From CAYJGN01 sp964369635 (GTDB taxonomy: Bacteria > Bacillota > Clostridia > Oscillospirales > Ruminococcaceae): 9,886 nucleotides of DNA. The stretch covers positions 1-9,886 of the forward strand of contig CAYJGN010000059.1 of assembly GCA_964369635.1 (NCBI GenBank), given 5' to 3'. The translations under genes were made by a program, and so were the position numbers. This document shows positions 1 to 6,289 of the stretch, in pieces (position 1 is the first letter of the stretch; each line of letters opens with the position of its first letter). Below the pieces are notes generated by a model. The model saw only the letters and a program-made list of their open reading frames with translations, had not been told where the DNA came from and did no database searches.

Positions 1-53
1 TAAACTCCAGTTGAAATTTCTTGCTCTGTTATGTCTATTTTTAGTTTTTTCAT
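1..53 (-). CDS. Possible 5' end of a gene running out of the window
   Basis: Reading leftward from an ATG at 51-53 gives 17 open, lysine-rich codons (MKKLKIDITEQEISTGV) before the window ends, and the next codon starts with TA, so it may be a stop. The only ribosome-binding-site candidate is a weak AAGG about 11 bases upstream. No domain can be recognised in so short a piece. It could equally be chance. Confidence 0.22.
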   Translation of the reverse strand, partial: MKKLKIDITEQEISTGV

Positions 54-151
54 ATATTTAAATACCTTATAATATCCTGGGGGATAACAATGGAAACGGT
101 GAGAGTAATCTCAATTAATTCTGAATTTTCTGAGTGCTAATTTCTAACTCT

Positions 152-226
152 ATTTTAACACTAACTAAAATAATTGCAATGGTTTTGTTAGCTAAAGTTT
201 GTTTTAAGATTTGCATAAAATGACAA
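152..226. repeat. 75-bp direct repeat, copy 1
   Basis: This stretch is repeated at 776-850 in the same orientation with a single difference (G at 187, A at 811). The two copies are offset by 624 bp and bracket the immunity-like lipoprotein gene and the gene tail upstream of it. The repeat contains the palindrome TTAGCTAA in copy 2 form (one base changed here) and short ATTTTA/TAAAAT arms. It shows no transposase gene, no terminal inverted repeats and no rRNA or tRNA similarity that I can see. A long repeat this well conserved in an AT-rich region implies recent duplication or recombination. Confidence 0.93.
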
Positions 227-253
227 GGAAATTACCGAATGGCAACCTCCTTG
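224..253 (-). terminator. Weak hairpin after the lipoprotein gene
   Basis: On the minus strand CAAGGA pairs with TCCTTG as the outer stem (248-253 with 224-229). A 2x2 internal loop follows, then an inner stem with one mismatch closed by a four-base loop. It lies 23 bases past the lipoprotein stop and is followed by TCATTTTAT, a poor U-run. It may be a weak terminator. The same bases contain an AAGGAGG that resembles an orphan Shine-Dalgarno sequence with no ATG at a suitable distance. Confidence 0.35.
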
Positions 254-276
254 TTAAGCTTGAAAAAATTGAGATT

Positions 277-648
277 TTAGCTATGCCAAGTTTCAATAAC
301 TGCGCCAGTTTTGCTATCTAACGCAAAGTTAAAGTATGTTCCTGCAGAATTTAGGTTTTTCGGTTTACAAGTAACAATCCATATATCATTTTCTGTATCG
401 TGAAAAATATCAGACAGGTGGAATTTAGTAACATATCCTCTGGAGTGCAACCCTGACAAAATTGATTTTGCAACTGCAGTTGCTGTTTCCTCGGTATCTA
501 TCATTAAAATATCATAATTCACAACAAATGTATCATTGTTAAAACTCCTATCATGATATGTTCCAGTTGAATAGTTAATACTTTCATTAGAACAACCAGG
601 TAAAGTTAAAGACAACAAAATCAATAAAATAACTAATACTTTTTTCAT
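277..648 (-). CDS. Lipoprotein resembling NTF2-fold immunity protein
   Basis: A 123-aa secreted lipoprotein. The start at 648 (MKKVLVILL) is preferred over an in-frame ATG at 672 because GGAGG lies 5-6 bases before it and the protein then begins with a proper signal peptide. That signal is K2-K3, a hydrophobic core, then lipobox L16-P-G-C19, so Cys19 would be lipidated and the protein anchored outside the membrane. The mature part has the pattern of the Imm-NTF2 family: a D-x-E-E-T-A helix start, then a DIWIVT strand, then Y-x-N-x-x-L-D-x-K-T-G-A-V-I near the C terminus. Such proteins neutralise cognate polymorphic toxins. A gene tail ends 29 bases upstream on the same strand, the usual toxin-then-immunity order. 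The family call rests on remembered motif pattern only; a generic PepSY- or NTF2-like lipoprotein is the alternative. Confidence 0.6.
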   Translation of the reverse strand: MKKVLVILLILLSLTLPGCSNESINYSTGTYHDRSFNNDTFVVNYDILMIDTEETATAVAKSILSGLHSRGYVTKFHLSDIFHDTENDIWIVTCKPKNLNSAGTYFNFALDSKTGAVIETWHS

Positions 649-677
649 AAGTCCTCCATATGCAACTACCAAGACAT

Positions 678-779
678 CTACTCACATCCGTTAAATTTAT
701 CTACACAGTTGCTGTTTGTATCGTATTTGTATTCGCTACTAAATCCTTGACTGCTATGTTTCGCTTTATATTCCCATTT
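678..779 (-). pseudogene. 3' tail of a lost gene, possibly a toxin C terminus
   Basis: Thirty-three open codons end in TAG at 678-680. The peptide starts KWEYKAKHSSQGFSSEY and ends with two cysteines near the C terminus (NSNC and NGCE); its composition looks like real protein. The reading frame enters the 75-bp repeat at 776 and meets a TAG at 789-791, and there is no start codon with a ribosome binding site (a GTG at 783-785 has none). The gene is therefore probably truncated at its 5' side exactly where the repeat begins. It lies directly upstream of the immunity-like lipoprotein, so the parent may have been the cognate toxin. That link is inference. Confidence 0.45.
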
Positions 780-850
780 TAACACTAACTAAAATAATTG
801 CAATGGTTTTATTAGCTAAAGTTTGTTTTAAGATTTGCATAAAATGACAA
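776..850. repeat. 75-bp direct repeat, copy 2
   Basis: Second copy of the repeat at 152-226, with 74 of 75 positions identical. Its left edge coincides with the point where the gene tail at 678-779 loses its reading frame. Its right edge leads into the intergenic region before the adaA operon. On the minus strand both copies contain an ATG-initiated open frame (MQILKQTLANKTIAII...) in which the single base difference is synonymous. Neither copy has a Shine-Dalgarno sequence, so I do not call a gene. Confidence 0.93.
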
Positions 851-916
851 AGAGGGTATCAAGAGAAAATTGCATAATATTTGAAGATGGATATGAGTAG
901 GGGAATAATCGAAAAT

Positions 917-938
917 TAAAATTGAACAAGCAATTTTA
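917..938. promoter_or_regulatory. Perfect 8-bp inverted repeat, candidate operator upstream of adaA
   Basis: TAAAATTG, six bases, CAATTTTA: a perfect dyad. It lies about 26 bases upstream of the candidate -10 element at 964-969 and about 120 bases before the adaA start. It overlaps or abuts the place where an activator would bind next to a weak -35. The Ada protein of the operon is a plausible ligand, but known Ada boxes are not perfect dyads, so another regulator is equally possible. Confidence 0.4.
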
Positions 939-961
939 GGAAGAAAATTTTTGATTTTTGA

Positions 962-969
962 TGTATAAT
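962..969 (+). promoter_or_regulatory. Candidate -10 element for the adaA operon
   Basis: TGTATAAT contains a perfect TATAAT at 964-969. No good -35 hexamer sits 16-18 bases upstream, as expected of an activator-dependent promoter. The leader to the adaA ATG would be about 80 nt. Confidence 0.45.
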
Positions 970-1057
970 AAATATATATTGCGTTCAGGGTGGCAAGATA
1001 TATTTCGAGCGTGGGAAAAATAAACTAATAAATCTATGAAAAGGGGAGAGCTGCATT

Positions 1058-1621
1058 ATGGATAATAAATTTAACATGACGTCCCACGATATGTATGACG
1101 CAGTGATTTCAAATGATGAAAACTATGACACAGTATTTTTCTATGCTGTAAAATCAACGGGGGTTTATTGCAGACCTTCTTGTAAATCCAAAGCACCAAA
1201 GATTGAAAATATTGAGTTTTACAAAACGACGACTGAAGCGATAGAGGCAGGGTACAGGCCTTGTAAAAGGTGTCGGAGCGATTTGCTTGATTATAAGCCG
1301 ATGAAAGAGATTGCAAAAAAGATGAAAAATCTTATTGATGATATGTTTAGTGAGGTGAAAATCCTAAATAACGAGATAGGGAAGCTTGGACTTTCTCGCA
1401 AGCGAATTGCAGAAATTTTCAAAGATGAATATGGCAAAACTCCAACTGCCTATGTAAATGATTTGAGGTATAAAGAAGCGGCCCGGCTTTTAGAACAGAC
1501 AGATGATGAAGTTATCGATATAGCTTACTGCGTAGGGTTTAGCAGTCTGTCGGCATTTTATAAATTTTTTAAAGAAAGGGCGAGTGTCTCGCCAGTAGCT
1601 TATAGGAAAGGTGTACGATAA
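1058..1621 (+). CDS. adaA: AdaA: methylphosphotriester-DNA methyltransferase and AraC-type activator
   Basis: A 187-aa protein that senses DNA methylation and activates the adaptive response. The N-terminal domain (about 1-75) has four zinc-binding cysteines: Cys38 and Cys42 in GVYCRPSCKSKAP, Cys69 and Cys72 in GYRPCKRC. Their numbering is identical to E. coli Ada, where Cys38 accepts the methyl group from a phosphotriester. The C-terminal half (about 80-187) is an AraC-type double helix-turn-helix, with LSRKRIAEIFKDEYGKTP, then LLEQTDDEVIDIAYCVGFSSLSAFYKFFKE. The methyltransferase half of E. coli Ada is absent here and is supplied by the next gene, as in Bacillus subtilis AdaA/AdaB. GGGGAGAG lies upstream of the ATG. 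The stop shares one base with the next start (TAATG), giving translational coupling. The operon is probably activated by the methylated form of this protein. Confidence 0.94.
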   Translation: MDNKFNMTSHDMYDAVISNDENYDTVFFYAVKSTGVYCRPSCKSKAPKIENIEFYKTTTEAIEAGYRPCKRCRSDLLDYKPMKEIAKKMKNLIDDMFSEVKILNNEIGKLGLSRKRIAEIFKDEYGKTPTAYVNDLRYKEAARLLEQTDDEVIDIAYCVGFSSLSAFYKFFKERASVSPVAYRKGVR

Positions 1622-2085
1622 TGAAAAATTTTGCAATTTACGAAACGAAATTTGGATATTTCAAAATGGAATATGAAGATGGGAACATAACTTTTTTTAA
1701 AAAGATATTCGATGAAGTTGTAACTGATTTTGGCAGTAAAACCGAGCTTACAGATAAAGCATACACCCAGCTTTTAGAATACTTCGATGGCAAAAGAAAA
1801 ACTTTTGATGTGCCTTTTGAATTAAATGGTACAGATTTTCAAAAGAAAGTCTGGTCGGCACTTACGCGCATACCTTATGGCGAGACGAGAAGTTATAAGG
1901 ATATTGCGATAGCCGTTGGCAATCATAAAGCCAGTCGCGCTATTGGGATGGCGAATAATAAAAACCCGATAACAGTTATTGTTCCTTGTCATAGAGTTAT
2001 TGGTGCGTCGGGGAAACTTGTGGGATATGCAGGTGGACTTTCGATGAAAGAATTTTTACTTAAAATGGAGGGCGAAAACAGATGA
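1621..2085 (+). CDS. adaB: AdaB: O6-methylguanine-DNA methyltransferase
   Basis: A 154-aa suicide repair protein that moves the alkyl group from O6-alkylguanine to its own cysteine. The acceptor is Cys123 in IVPCHRVIG. Upstream of it is the helix-turn-helix with the nucleotide-flipping arginine, R106 in KASRAIGMANNKNP, and the preceding IPYGETRSYKDIA. After the active site comes G-x-L-V-G-Y-A-G-G. Residues 1-70 form the less conserved N-terminal domain. Length is ordinary for Ogt/AdaB. It starts within the adaA stop (TAATG) with AGGAAAGGTG upstream, and overlaps the next gene by ATGA. The gene could also be called ogt; the overlap with adaA favours adaB. Confidence 0.94.
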   Translation: MKNFAIYETKFGYFKMEYEDGNITFFKKIFDEVVTDFGSKTELTDKAYTQLLEYFDGKRKTFDVPFELNGTDFQKKVWSALTRIPYGETRSYKDIAIAVGNHKASRAIGMANNKNPITVIVPCHRVIGASGKLVGYAGGLSMKEFLLKMEGENR

Positions 2086-2432
2086 GCAAATTTATCGTGC
2101 TTTTTGAGGTAACACCAACGAATGAGGGGAAAGTAAGGTATTTAGAGCTTGCGGCAATGTTAAAGCCTATGCTCTCGGGTTTTGAAGGGTTTATTTCCGC
2201 TGAAAGGTTTCAAAGTTTAGTAGATGAGCGCAAAATTTTGTCGATGAATGTTTGGGAAAGTGAAGAAGCTATGACAAGATGGAGAACTATGGCAGAGCAT
2301 AGAATGAGCCAACTTGAGGGCAAAACCAAGCTTTTTGAAAGCTATAAAATCTCTGTAACAAAAGTTATAAGAGAGTATACTGATAAAGAGAGAGGGCAAG
2401 CACCAGCAGACTCAAGTGAGTATTTTGGATAA
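2082..2432 (+). CDS. Antibiotic biosynthesis monooxygenase (ABM) fold protein
   Basis: A 116-aa small cytosolic protein of the dimeric ferredoxin-like ABM superfamily. The visible pattern is a beta strand at 3-10 (KFIVLFEV), a helix, GFEGFISAERF at about 33-43, then ILSMNVWESEEAMTRW (52-67), AEH at 71-73, and a last strand running into REYTDKERGQAPADS. Members include cofactor-free monooxygenases, heme-degrading enzymes and many proteins of unknown role; the W-E-x-E-E-A and A-E-H positions fit the general family. No substrate can be inferred. It overlaps adaB by ATGA and has GGAGGG upstream, so it is co-translated with the repair genes. A link to alkylation stress, for example clearing a reactive small molecule, is only suggested by position. 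Confidence 0.75.
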   Translation: MSKFIVLFEVTPTNEGKVRYLELAAMLKPMLSGFEGFISAERFQSLVDERKILSMNVWESEEAMTRWRTMAEHRMSQLEGKTKLFESYKISVTKVIREYTDKERGQAPADSSEYFG

Positions 2433-2455
2433 TGTTTCTATGTTAAGAGGTTAAA

Positions 2456-3394
2456 ATGATTATAAGTGCCACAAGAAGAACCGATATACCATCTTATTAT
2501 GGTGAGTGGTTTGTAAATAGGCTAAAAGAGGGATATCTTCTAATTCAAAATCCATATAATGCAAACCGATACTCTAAAGCAATTTTAACCCGCGATGCTG
2601 TTGATATTATAGTTTTTTGGACTAAAAACCCACAGCCTTTTTTAAAATACTTACCGATTATTGAAGAGATGGGGTACCCATACTATTTTCAGTTTACAAT
2701 AACACCTTATGGCAAAAAAACAGAAAAAGGACTTCCAGATAAAGAAGATTTACTCGATACGTTTATTGAATTAAGCGATAGAATAGGTAGAAAAAGAGTC
2801 GTCTGGCGATATGACCCAATCATAATATCGGATATTTATACGATAGATTATCACGCTCGGCGTTTTTCATATATGGCAAAAAAACTGTCAAACTATACTG
2901 AGAGATGTGTTATAAGCTTTGTTGACAGCTATAAAAATGTGACCTCACGAATGGGGCATGGGTTTGATTGCAAAATGACTAAAAAGAATATTTTCGATTT
3001 AGCTGCTATTATCTCTAAAATAGCGAAAGAGCATAATATTAAGCTTTTTAGCTGTGCTGAAGAGATAGATTTAGAGCAGTTTGATATTAGAGATGGTGCT
3101 TGCATAGATAGGGATTTAATAGAGCAAATTTTAGGTGAAAAGATAGCTGTGAAGAAAGATAAAAATCAGCGAAAAGAATGTTTGTGTGTTGAGAGTATTG
3201 ATATCGGCAGTTACAACTGCTGTGCGAATAATTGCATTTATTGCTATGCAAAAACAAACGAGAAGACTTCGCTTTTGAATATGAAAAAACACAATCCAAA
3301 CTCGCCTATTTTAATTGGTGAAGTAAACCCCAACGCAATAATCACGAGTAGGGAAAGTGTTAGTTTGATAGAAAGTCAGATGTCTTTGTTTTGA
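2456..3394 (+). CDS. DUF1848 family protein with C-terminal radical-SAM-like cluster motif
   Basis: A 312-aa protein. The start MIISATRRTDIPSYYGEWF is the family signature, followed by VDIIVFWTKNP (49-59), YYFQFTITPYG (76-86) and VVWRYDP (115-121). These look like alternating strands of a TIM-barrel-type fold. Near the C terminus come Cys242 and Cys244 in KECLCVES, then DIGSYNCCANNCIYCYAK containing C256-x3-C260-x2-C263, the spacing that binds the [4Fe-4S] cluster in radical SAM enzymes. In those enzymes the motif is normally N-terminal, so this family looks circularly permuted. Further cysteines lie at 200 and 216. Its reaction is not known to me. AAGAGG precedes the ATG, 23 bases after the ABM gene, so it is the last gene of the ada operon. 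A role in DNA repair is inference from context. Confidence 0.82.
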   Translation: MIISATRRTDIPSYYGEWFVNRLKEGYLLIQNPYNANRYSKAILTRDAVDIIVFWTKNPQPFLKYLPIIEEMGYPYYFQFTITPYGKKTEKGLPDKEDLLDTFIELSDRIGRKRVVWRYDPIIISDIYTIDYHARRFSYMAKKLSNYTERCVISFVDSYKNVTSRMGHGFDCKMTKKNIFDLAAIISKIAKEHNIKLFSCAEEIDLEQFDIRDGACIDRDLIEQILGEKIAVKKDKNQRKECLCVESIDIGSYNCCANNCIYCYAKTNEKTSLLNMKKHNPNSPILIGEVNPNAIITSRESVSLIESQMSLF

Positions 3395-3433
3395 AAAGTT
3401 GTGTTTTCTGTTTTTTGCATCATAATTTCAAGT

Positions 3434-3514
3434 GTAGATAGTTAAAAATAAACAGTGAAGTATACTGCTAATAGATTATACTTCACTGTTTATTAATTTT
3501 TGTTATCTATCTAC
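3434..3514. terminator. Bidirectional terminator between convergent operons
   Basis: A perfect 18-bp inverted repeat (3447-3464 with 3477-3494; arm starts AATAAACAGTGAAG) with a 12-base loop. It has an A-rich stretch on the left and AATTTTT on the right, so it can end transcription from both sides. An additional perfect 8-bp outer arm pair (GTAGATAG at 3434-3441, CTATCTAC at 3507-3514) extends the structure. It lies 52 bases after the DUF1848 stop and 39 bases after the stop of the opposing cyclase gene. Confidence 0.9.
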
Positions 3515-3533
3515 TTCGACTGTTATAACCGCA

Positions 3534-4757
3534 TTACTTCACTGAAACAATTTTTCTATGCTTATTATTACTTCTTTTTAACTCGTACATACGAGTGTCT
3601 GCTATTGCTATCAGCTCAGATGCAGTGATAATTTCCCTTTCATGCTTGAACGAAACACCGTAACTTATTGAGGTTTTATAGTTTTTATTATAAAGCTTTG
3701 GAATATTGATAACTGCCTTGTAGCTTTGGATTAATTTTTTAGTTACTTCTTCCTCGGTATTGCACTTACCGATAATGATAATCTCATCACCACCATACCT
3801 ACATACTACATCATCCTTAAAGTAGTCTTTCAGTATGTCGGCAACAGTTTTGATATAAAAATCGCCCTCATCATGACCATGAATATCGTTAACAGTTTTA
3901 AGACCATCAAGATCTACAAATGCAACAAAAAATAAAAGGTTTTCATTAATCATCTTCTGAATAAATTCATCAGCATAATCTCGCGTGTATAGCTGTGTTA
4001 AGGTATCTTTTATTGCAACTTGCTCAAGGTCTTTAATTTGTTCTAAGTCCTCAGTGTTTTTTTTACTCAATCGCTTATATGTCTCAGTTTGAATTCTGAG
4101 TTCAGCTAAGTGATAAGCGAAAAGAATAAATACAGCAAATGCGCTTATACTGGTTAGACCAAGGACGATATAGTGGAATATCAATCGAGTCCCGCCGTCC
4201 GCACCTATTGTTAAGAAAAAGGCAAATAGTGTTCCAAAAAGGATAGAGAAGGCAGTAGTTAAAAATGCGAGGTTTTTATTGTCAGACAAAATGGTATCAA
4301 GCGAGTTTCGTGGTATCATCTTTCTTGCAAATCCAATTGTCGAAATAGAGATTGCAAAAGATACCGTAGCAACTATAACTGAAAGCTCAAGGTCGCTTGT
4401 AACATAAGAAACTGTACTGTTGTTTAAAATTGCCATTGTTGCAAGTCCCGCTAAGCGTTTTGCAAATAGATTGATGGTAAATGTTACAGAAATAAACAGC
4501 ATCTGGATAAAGTTTGTTTTAAATATTATCTTTGTTTCTATAACTAAAAGAAGGGCATAAATTACCATGGCAATAGTTTCGTATTCTGATGTGATATAAC
4601 TGAGATAAATTAACCAAAAAGATAGATTAATCGCCCCGCTCACGATACCTGCCAAACGCGGATACTTATTGACATTAAATATATATGCGCAATATGAGAA
4701 AAGTGTGAAATGATAGCCTATAAAGGATAGGGTGAGAAGAATGTATAATAAAATCAT
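3534..4757 (-). CDS. Membrane diguanylate cyclase with GGDEI signature (second of pair)
   Basis: A 407-aa protein predicted to make c-di-GMP from GTP at the membrane. Residues 1 to about 218 are six or seven hydrophobic segments with short loops and form an unassigned sensor. A short charged linker (about 219-248, KRLSKKNTEDLEQIKDLEQ) may form a coiled coil. The GGDEF domain begins at IKDTLTQLYTRD, has the metal-binding V-D-L-D-G-L-K-T-V-N-D (281-291), and has GGDEI at 322-326. The G-G-D-E residues are intact and only the last position differs, which many active cyclases tolerate. No RxxD inhibition site is present at the expected place; FKDD is there instead. The ATG overlaps the upstream paralogue's stop (ATGA), with AGGGTGG before it. 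Confidence 0.88.
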   Translation of the reverse strand: MILLYILLTLSFIGYHFTLFSYCAYIFNVNKYPRLAGIVSGAINLSFWLIYLSYITSEYETIAMVIYALLLVIETKIIFKTNFIQMLFISVTFTINLFAKRLAGLATMAILNNSTVSYVTSDLELSVIVATVSFAISISTIGFARKMIPRNSLDTILSDNKNLAFLTTAFSILFGTLFAFFLTIGADGGTRLIFHYIVLGLTSISAFAVFILFAYHLAELRIQTETYKRLSKKNTEDLEQIKDLEQVAIKDTLTQLYTRDYADEFIQKMINENLLFFVAFVDLDGLKTVNDIHGHDEGDFYIKTVADILKDYFKDDVVCRYGGDEIIIIGKCNTEEEVTKKLIQSYKAVINIPKLYNKNYKTSISYGVSFKHEREIITASELIAIADTRMYELKRSNNKHRKIVSVK

Positions 4758-5989
4758 ACTGTACCACCCTCTCTCATTTTGTAAAACAGTTCTTTGTTTT
4801 TCCGCATATTTTCATCTGCAACCGATAAAATATGGCTGGCGCCCTGTCTCTTCACTTCTTCGTCTACATAGGTAAATCCGATACTCGCAGAAATCAGAAT
4901 TTCATCTGTTGCATTTTGCTGTTCGATACAATGCAATATACGCTCAATAACGATATTACAGTCTTCTTCATGGACATTCGGCATTAATACTAAAAATTCA
5001 TCGCCCCCAATGCGGGCAACAGTATCATTTTCGCGCACAGTAATTAAAATAGCATGTGCAATTTTATTTATCAGTCTGTCACCGGCTTTGTGTCCATAGG
5101 TATCATTTGTATATTTTAAGGCATTTATATCAATAAACAAGACGCAAAATGAATCGCTTTCTTCCTCGCACATCCTCTCAAGCTCGTCCATTATATATCT
5201 TCGATTAAATACACCTGTCAAGTCGTCTCTTTCAATCTTTGTTATCAGCGTTTCTCTCTGTTTTGAGATTGTTTGTTGCTCACCTATAGCCTTATCCGAA
5301 TATCTCTTATATAGACTTGCATCAATTAAGTTTATTGCATATAGGAAAAAGAGGTAAAATATGAGCAGTGAGGCAAGTGAGATTGCAAGTGAAAGAATAA
5401 TCTGTCCAGAGAAAAAGATTTCGGTCATCATTGTAGCAGAATGATCTATCTGCAAAATAACAATTAAAACAATTGCGCTGAGAAGTATAATTGAATGTTT
5501 GCTTTTTACAGTAACCCTCTGTATAGAAGTGTTATCAATATATTTTTTAACAAGTTCATGCGCAAGAGACAAAACAATGCAGATAATAATTACAGCGATA
5601 TGATCGTAGTATGTATCTTTAATGAGCTTCGCTGGTGGAATATTAACGATACTGCTGATGATAACTATCAAAGGGGTGATGATTGCGGATATATGCAAAA
5701 CAAATATAGAAGCTCCGCAGAAGAGCTGAACAAAATCTGTTTTAGATATAAGTTTAAACTCAATTGTCAGCGCAACCAAAAAGATGATAATTATTATGTA
5801 GAGGTCTAATTGCATAAGCTGAACGATAGCAAATAACATAGTATTTAAAAACGCAAGCGCTGCAAAAGTCAAGCTTTTTTTTGTGCCGCCTACCAATAAT
5901 TGCGACGCATATGAAAAAGATGAGAACTGATAGATAAACATAGCTATTAAAGAAATCAAAAACAAAGAAGTGCTTAAATCGATATTCAT
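4754..5989 (-). CDS. Membrane diguanylate cyclase with canonical GGDEF and RxxD (first of pair)
   Basis: A 411-aa protein predicted to synthesise c-di-GMP. Residues 1 to about 222 are hydrophobic segments separated by short loops. A linker of about 30 residues (YKRYSDKAIGEQQTISKQRE) leads into the catalytic domain, which starts at RDDLTGVFNRRYI. It contains F-I-D-I-N-A-L-K-Y-T-N-D (285-296), then R319-x-x-D322, the product-binding inhibitory site, exactly five residues before GGDEF (328-332). AGGAGG lies five bases before the ATG. The membrane part is homologous to that of the downstream gene: both share FSY near the N terminus and an IE-x-K-x-I-x-KT-x-F-x-Q stretch (76-88 here, 73-85 in the partner). 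The two are therefore tandem paralogues in one operon. I do not recognise the sensor as a named MASE domain. Confidence 0.9.
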   Translation of the reverse strand: MNIDLSTSLFLISLIAMFIYQFSSFSYASQLLVGGTKKSLTFAALAFLNTMLFAIVQLMQLDLYIIIIIFLVALTIEFKLISKTDFVQLFCGASIFVLHISAIITPLIVIISSIVNIPPAKLIKDTYYDHIAVIIICIVLSLAHELVKKYIDNTSIQRVTVKSKHSIILLSAIVLIVILQIDHSATMMTEIFFSGQIILSLAISLASLLIFYLFFLYAINLIDASLYKRYSDKAIGEQQTISKQRETLITKIERDDLTGVFNRRYIMDELERMCEEESDSFCVLFIDINALKYTNDTYGHKAGDRLINKIAHAILITVRENDTVARIGGDEFLVLMPNVHEEDCNIVIERILHCIEQQNATDEILISASIGFTYVDEEVKRQGASHILSVADENMRKNKELFYKMREGGTV

Positions 5990-6061
5990 CTATACCTCCT
6001 AAATTACTTATATAGTTATATCGTTAGGTTTACATTTTTTATCTGTGGTTTCTATCTACAT

Positions 6062-6091
6062 ATTATAACATACACTTGAGTAAAAAATCTA
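6062..6091 (-). promoter_or_regulatory. Candidate promoter of the cyclase operon
   Basis: On the minus strand there is an extended -10, TGTTATAAT (6062-6070), with only a weak -35 (TAGATT or GATTTT) at 16-18 bases. It gives a leader of about 65 nt before the first cyclase ATG. Confidence 0.5.
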
Positions 6092-6199
6092 TTCCCAAAA
6101 AAATAAAAACCTTTAAGTTTCTGCAATTTATATATAATTACAGAATATTTAATTAGAAAATTATGAAAATTTCTCTATGCAATGTTAAAAATAAAAAGA

Positions 6200-6217
6200 T
6201 TGACTAAAATTTAACAA
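6200..6217. promoter_or_regulatory. Rex-like half-perfect site upstream of pflB
   Basis: TTGACTAAAATTTAACAA has the 18-base length of the Rex (NADH/NAD sensor) operator TTGTTAA-N4-TTAACAA. The right half is perfect, the left half keeps four of seven bases. Rex commonly controls fermentation genes in low-GC Gram-positives. It lies about 43 bases upstream of the proposed -35, so it is not in a classical repressor position. Chance is possible in such AT-rich DNA. Confidence 0.3.
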
Positions 6218-6259
6218 AGTAGTGGAAACAACATTATCTATTTTGCATCTATGTTTATA

Positions 6260-6289
6260 TGGATAAATTTAGTATACTATAGATATAAT
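6260..6289 (+). promoter_or_regulatory. Candidate promoter of the pflB-grcA-pflA operon
   Basis: -35 TGGATA (6260-6265), an 18-bp spacer and a perfect -10 TATAAT (6284-6289). The spacer contains the 10-bp palindrome TAGTATACTA (6270-6279), a possible operator. Transcription would start near 6296, about 53 nt before the pflB ATG. The rest of the intergenic region 5990-6330 is AT-rich and holds no gene that I can see. Confidence 0.55.

Noticed and set aside
90..140. 16-codon open frame (METVRVISINSEFSEC) preceded by GGGGGA on the plus strand
   Set aside because: Too short, with no recognisable motif and no promoter or neighbour that would make it a gene. A chance Shine-Dalgarno-like run explains it.
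649..672. Longer lipoprotein start at 672 (MVVAYGGL...)
   Set aside because: The GGAGG site lies inside this extension and the signal peptide starts properly at the ATG at 648.
152..850. Integron attC sites / gene cassette
   Set aside because: The repeats have no proper RYYYAAC/GTTRRRY core boxes and do not fold into the long imperfect palindrome of attC. No integrase is in the window.
920..933. E. coli-type Ada box (AAT, spacer, GCAA) before adaA
   Set aside because: AAT and GCAA are present but the spacing is seven rather than the six I recall for known boxes, and in AT-rich DNA this is weak. The perfect dyad over the same bases is the stronger signal.
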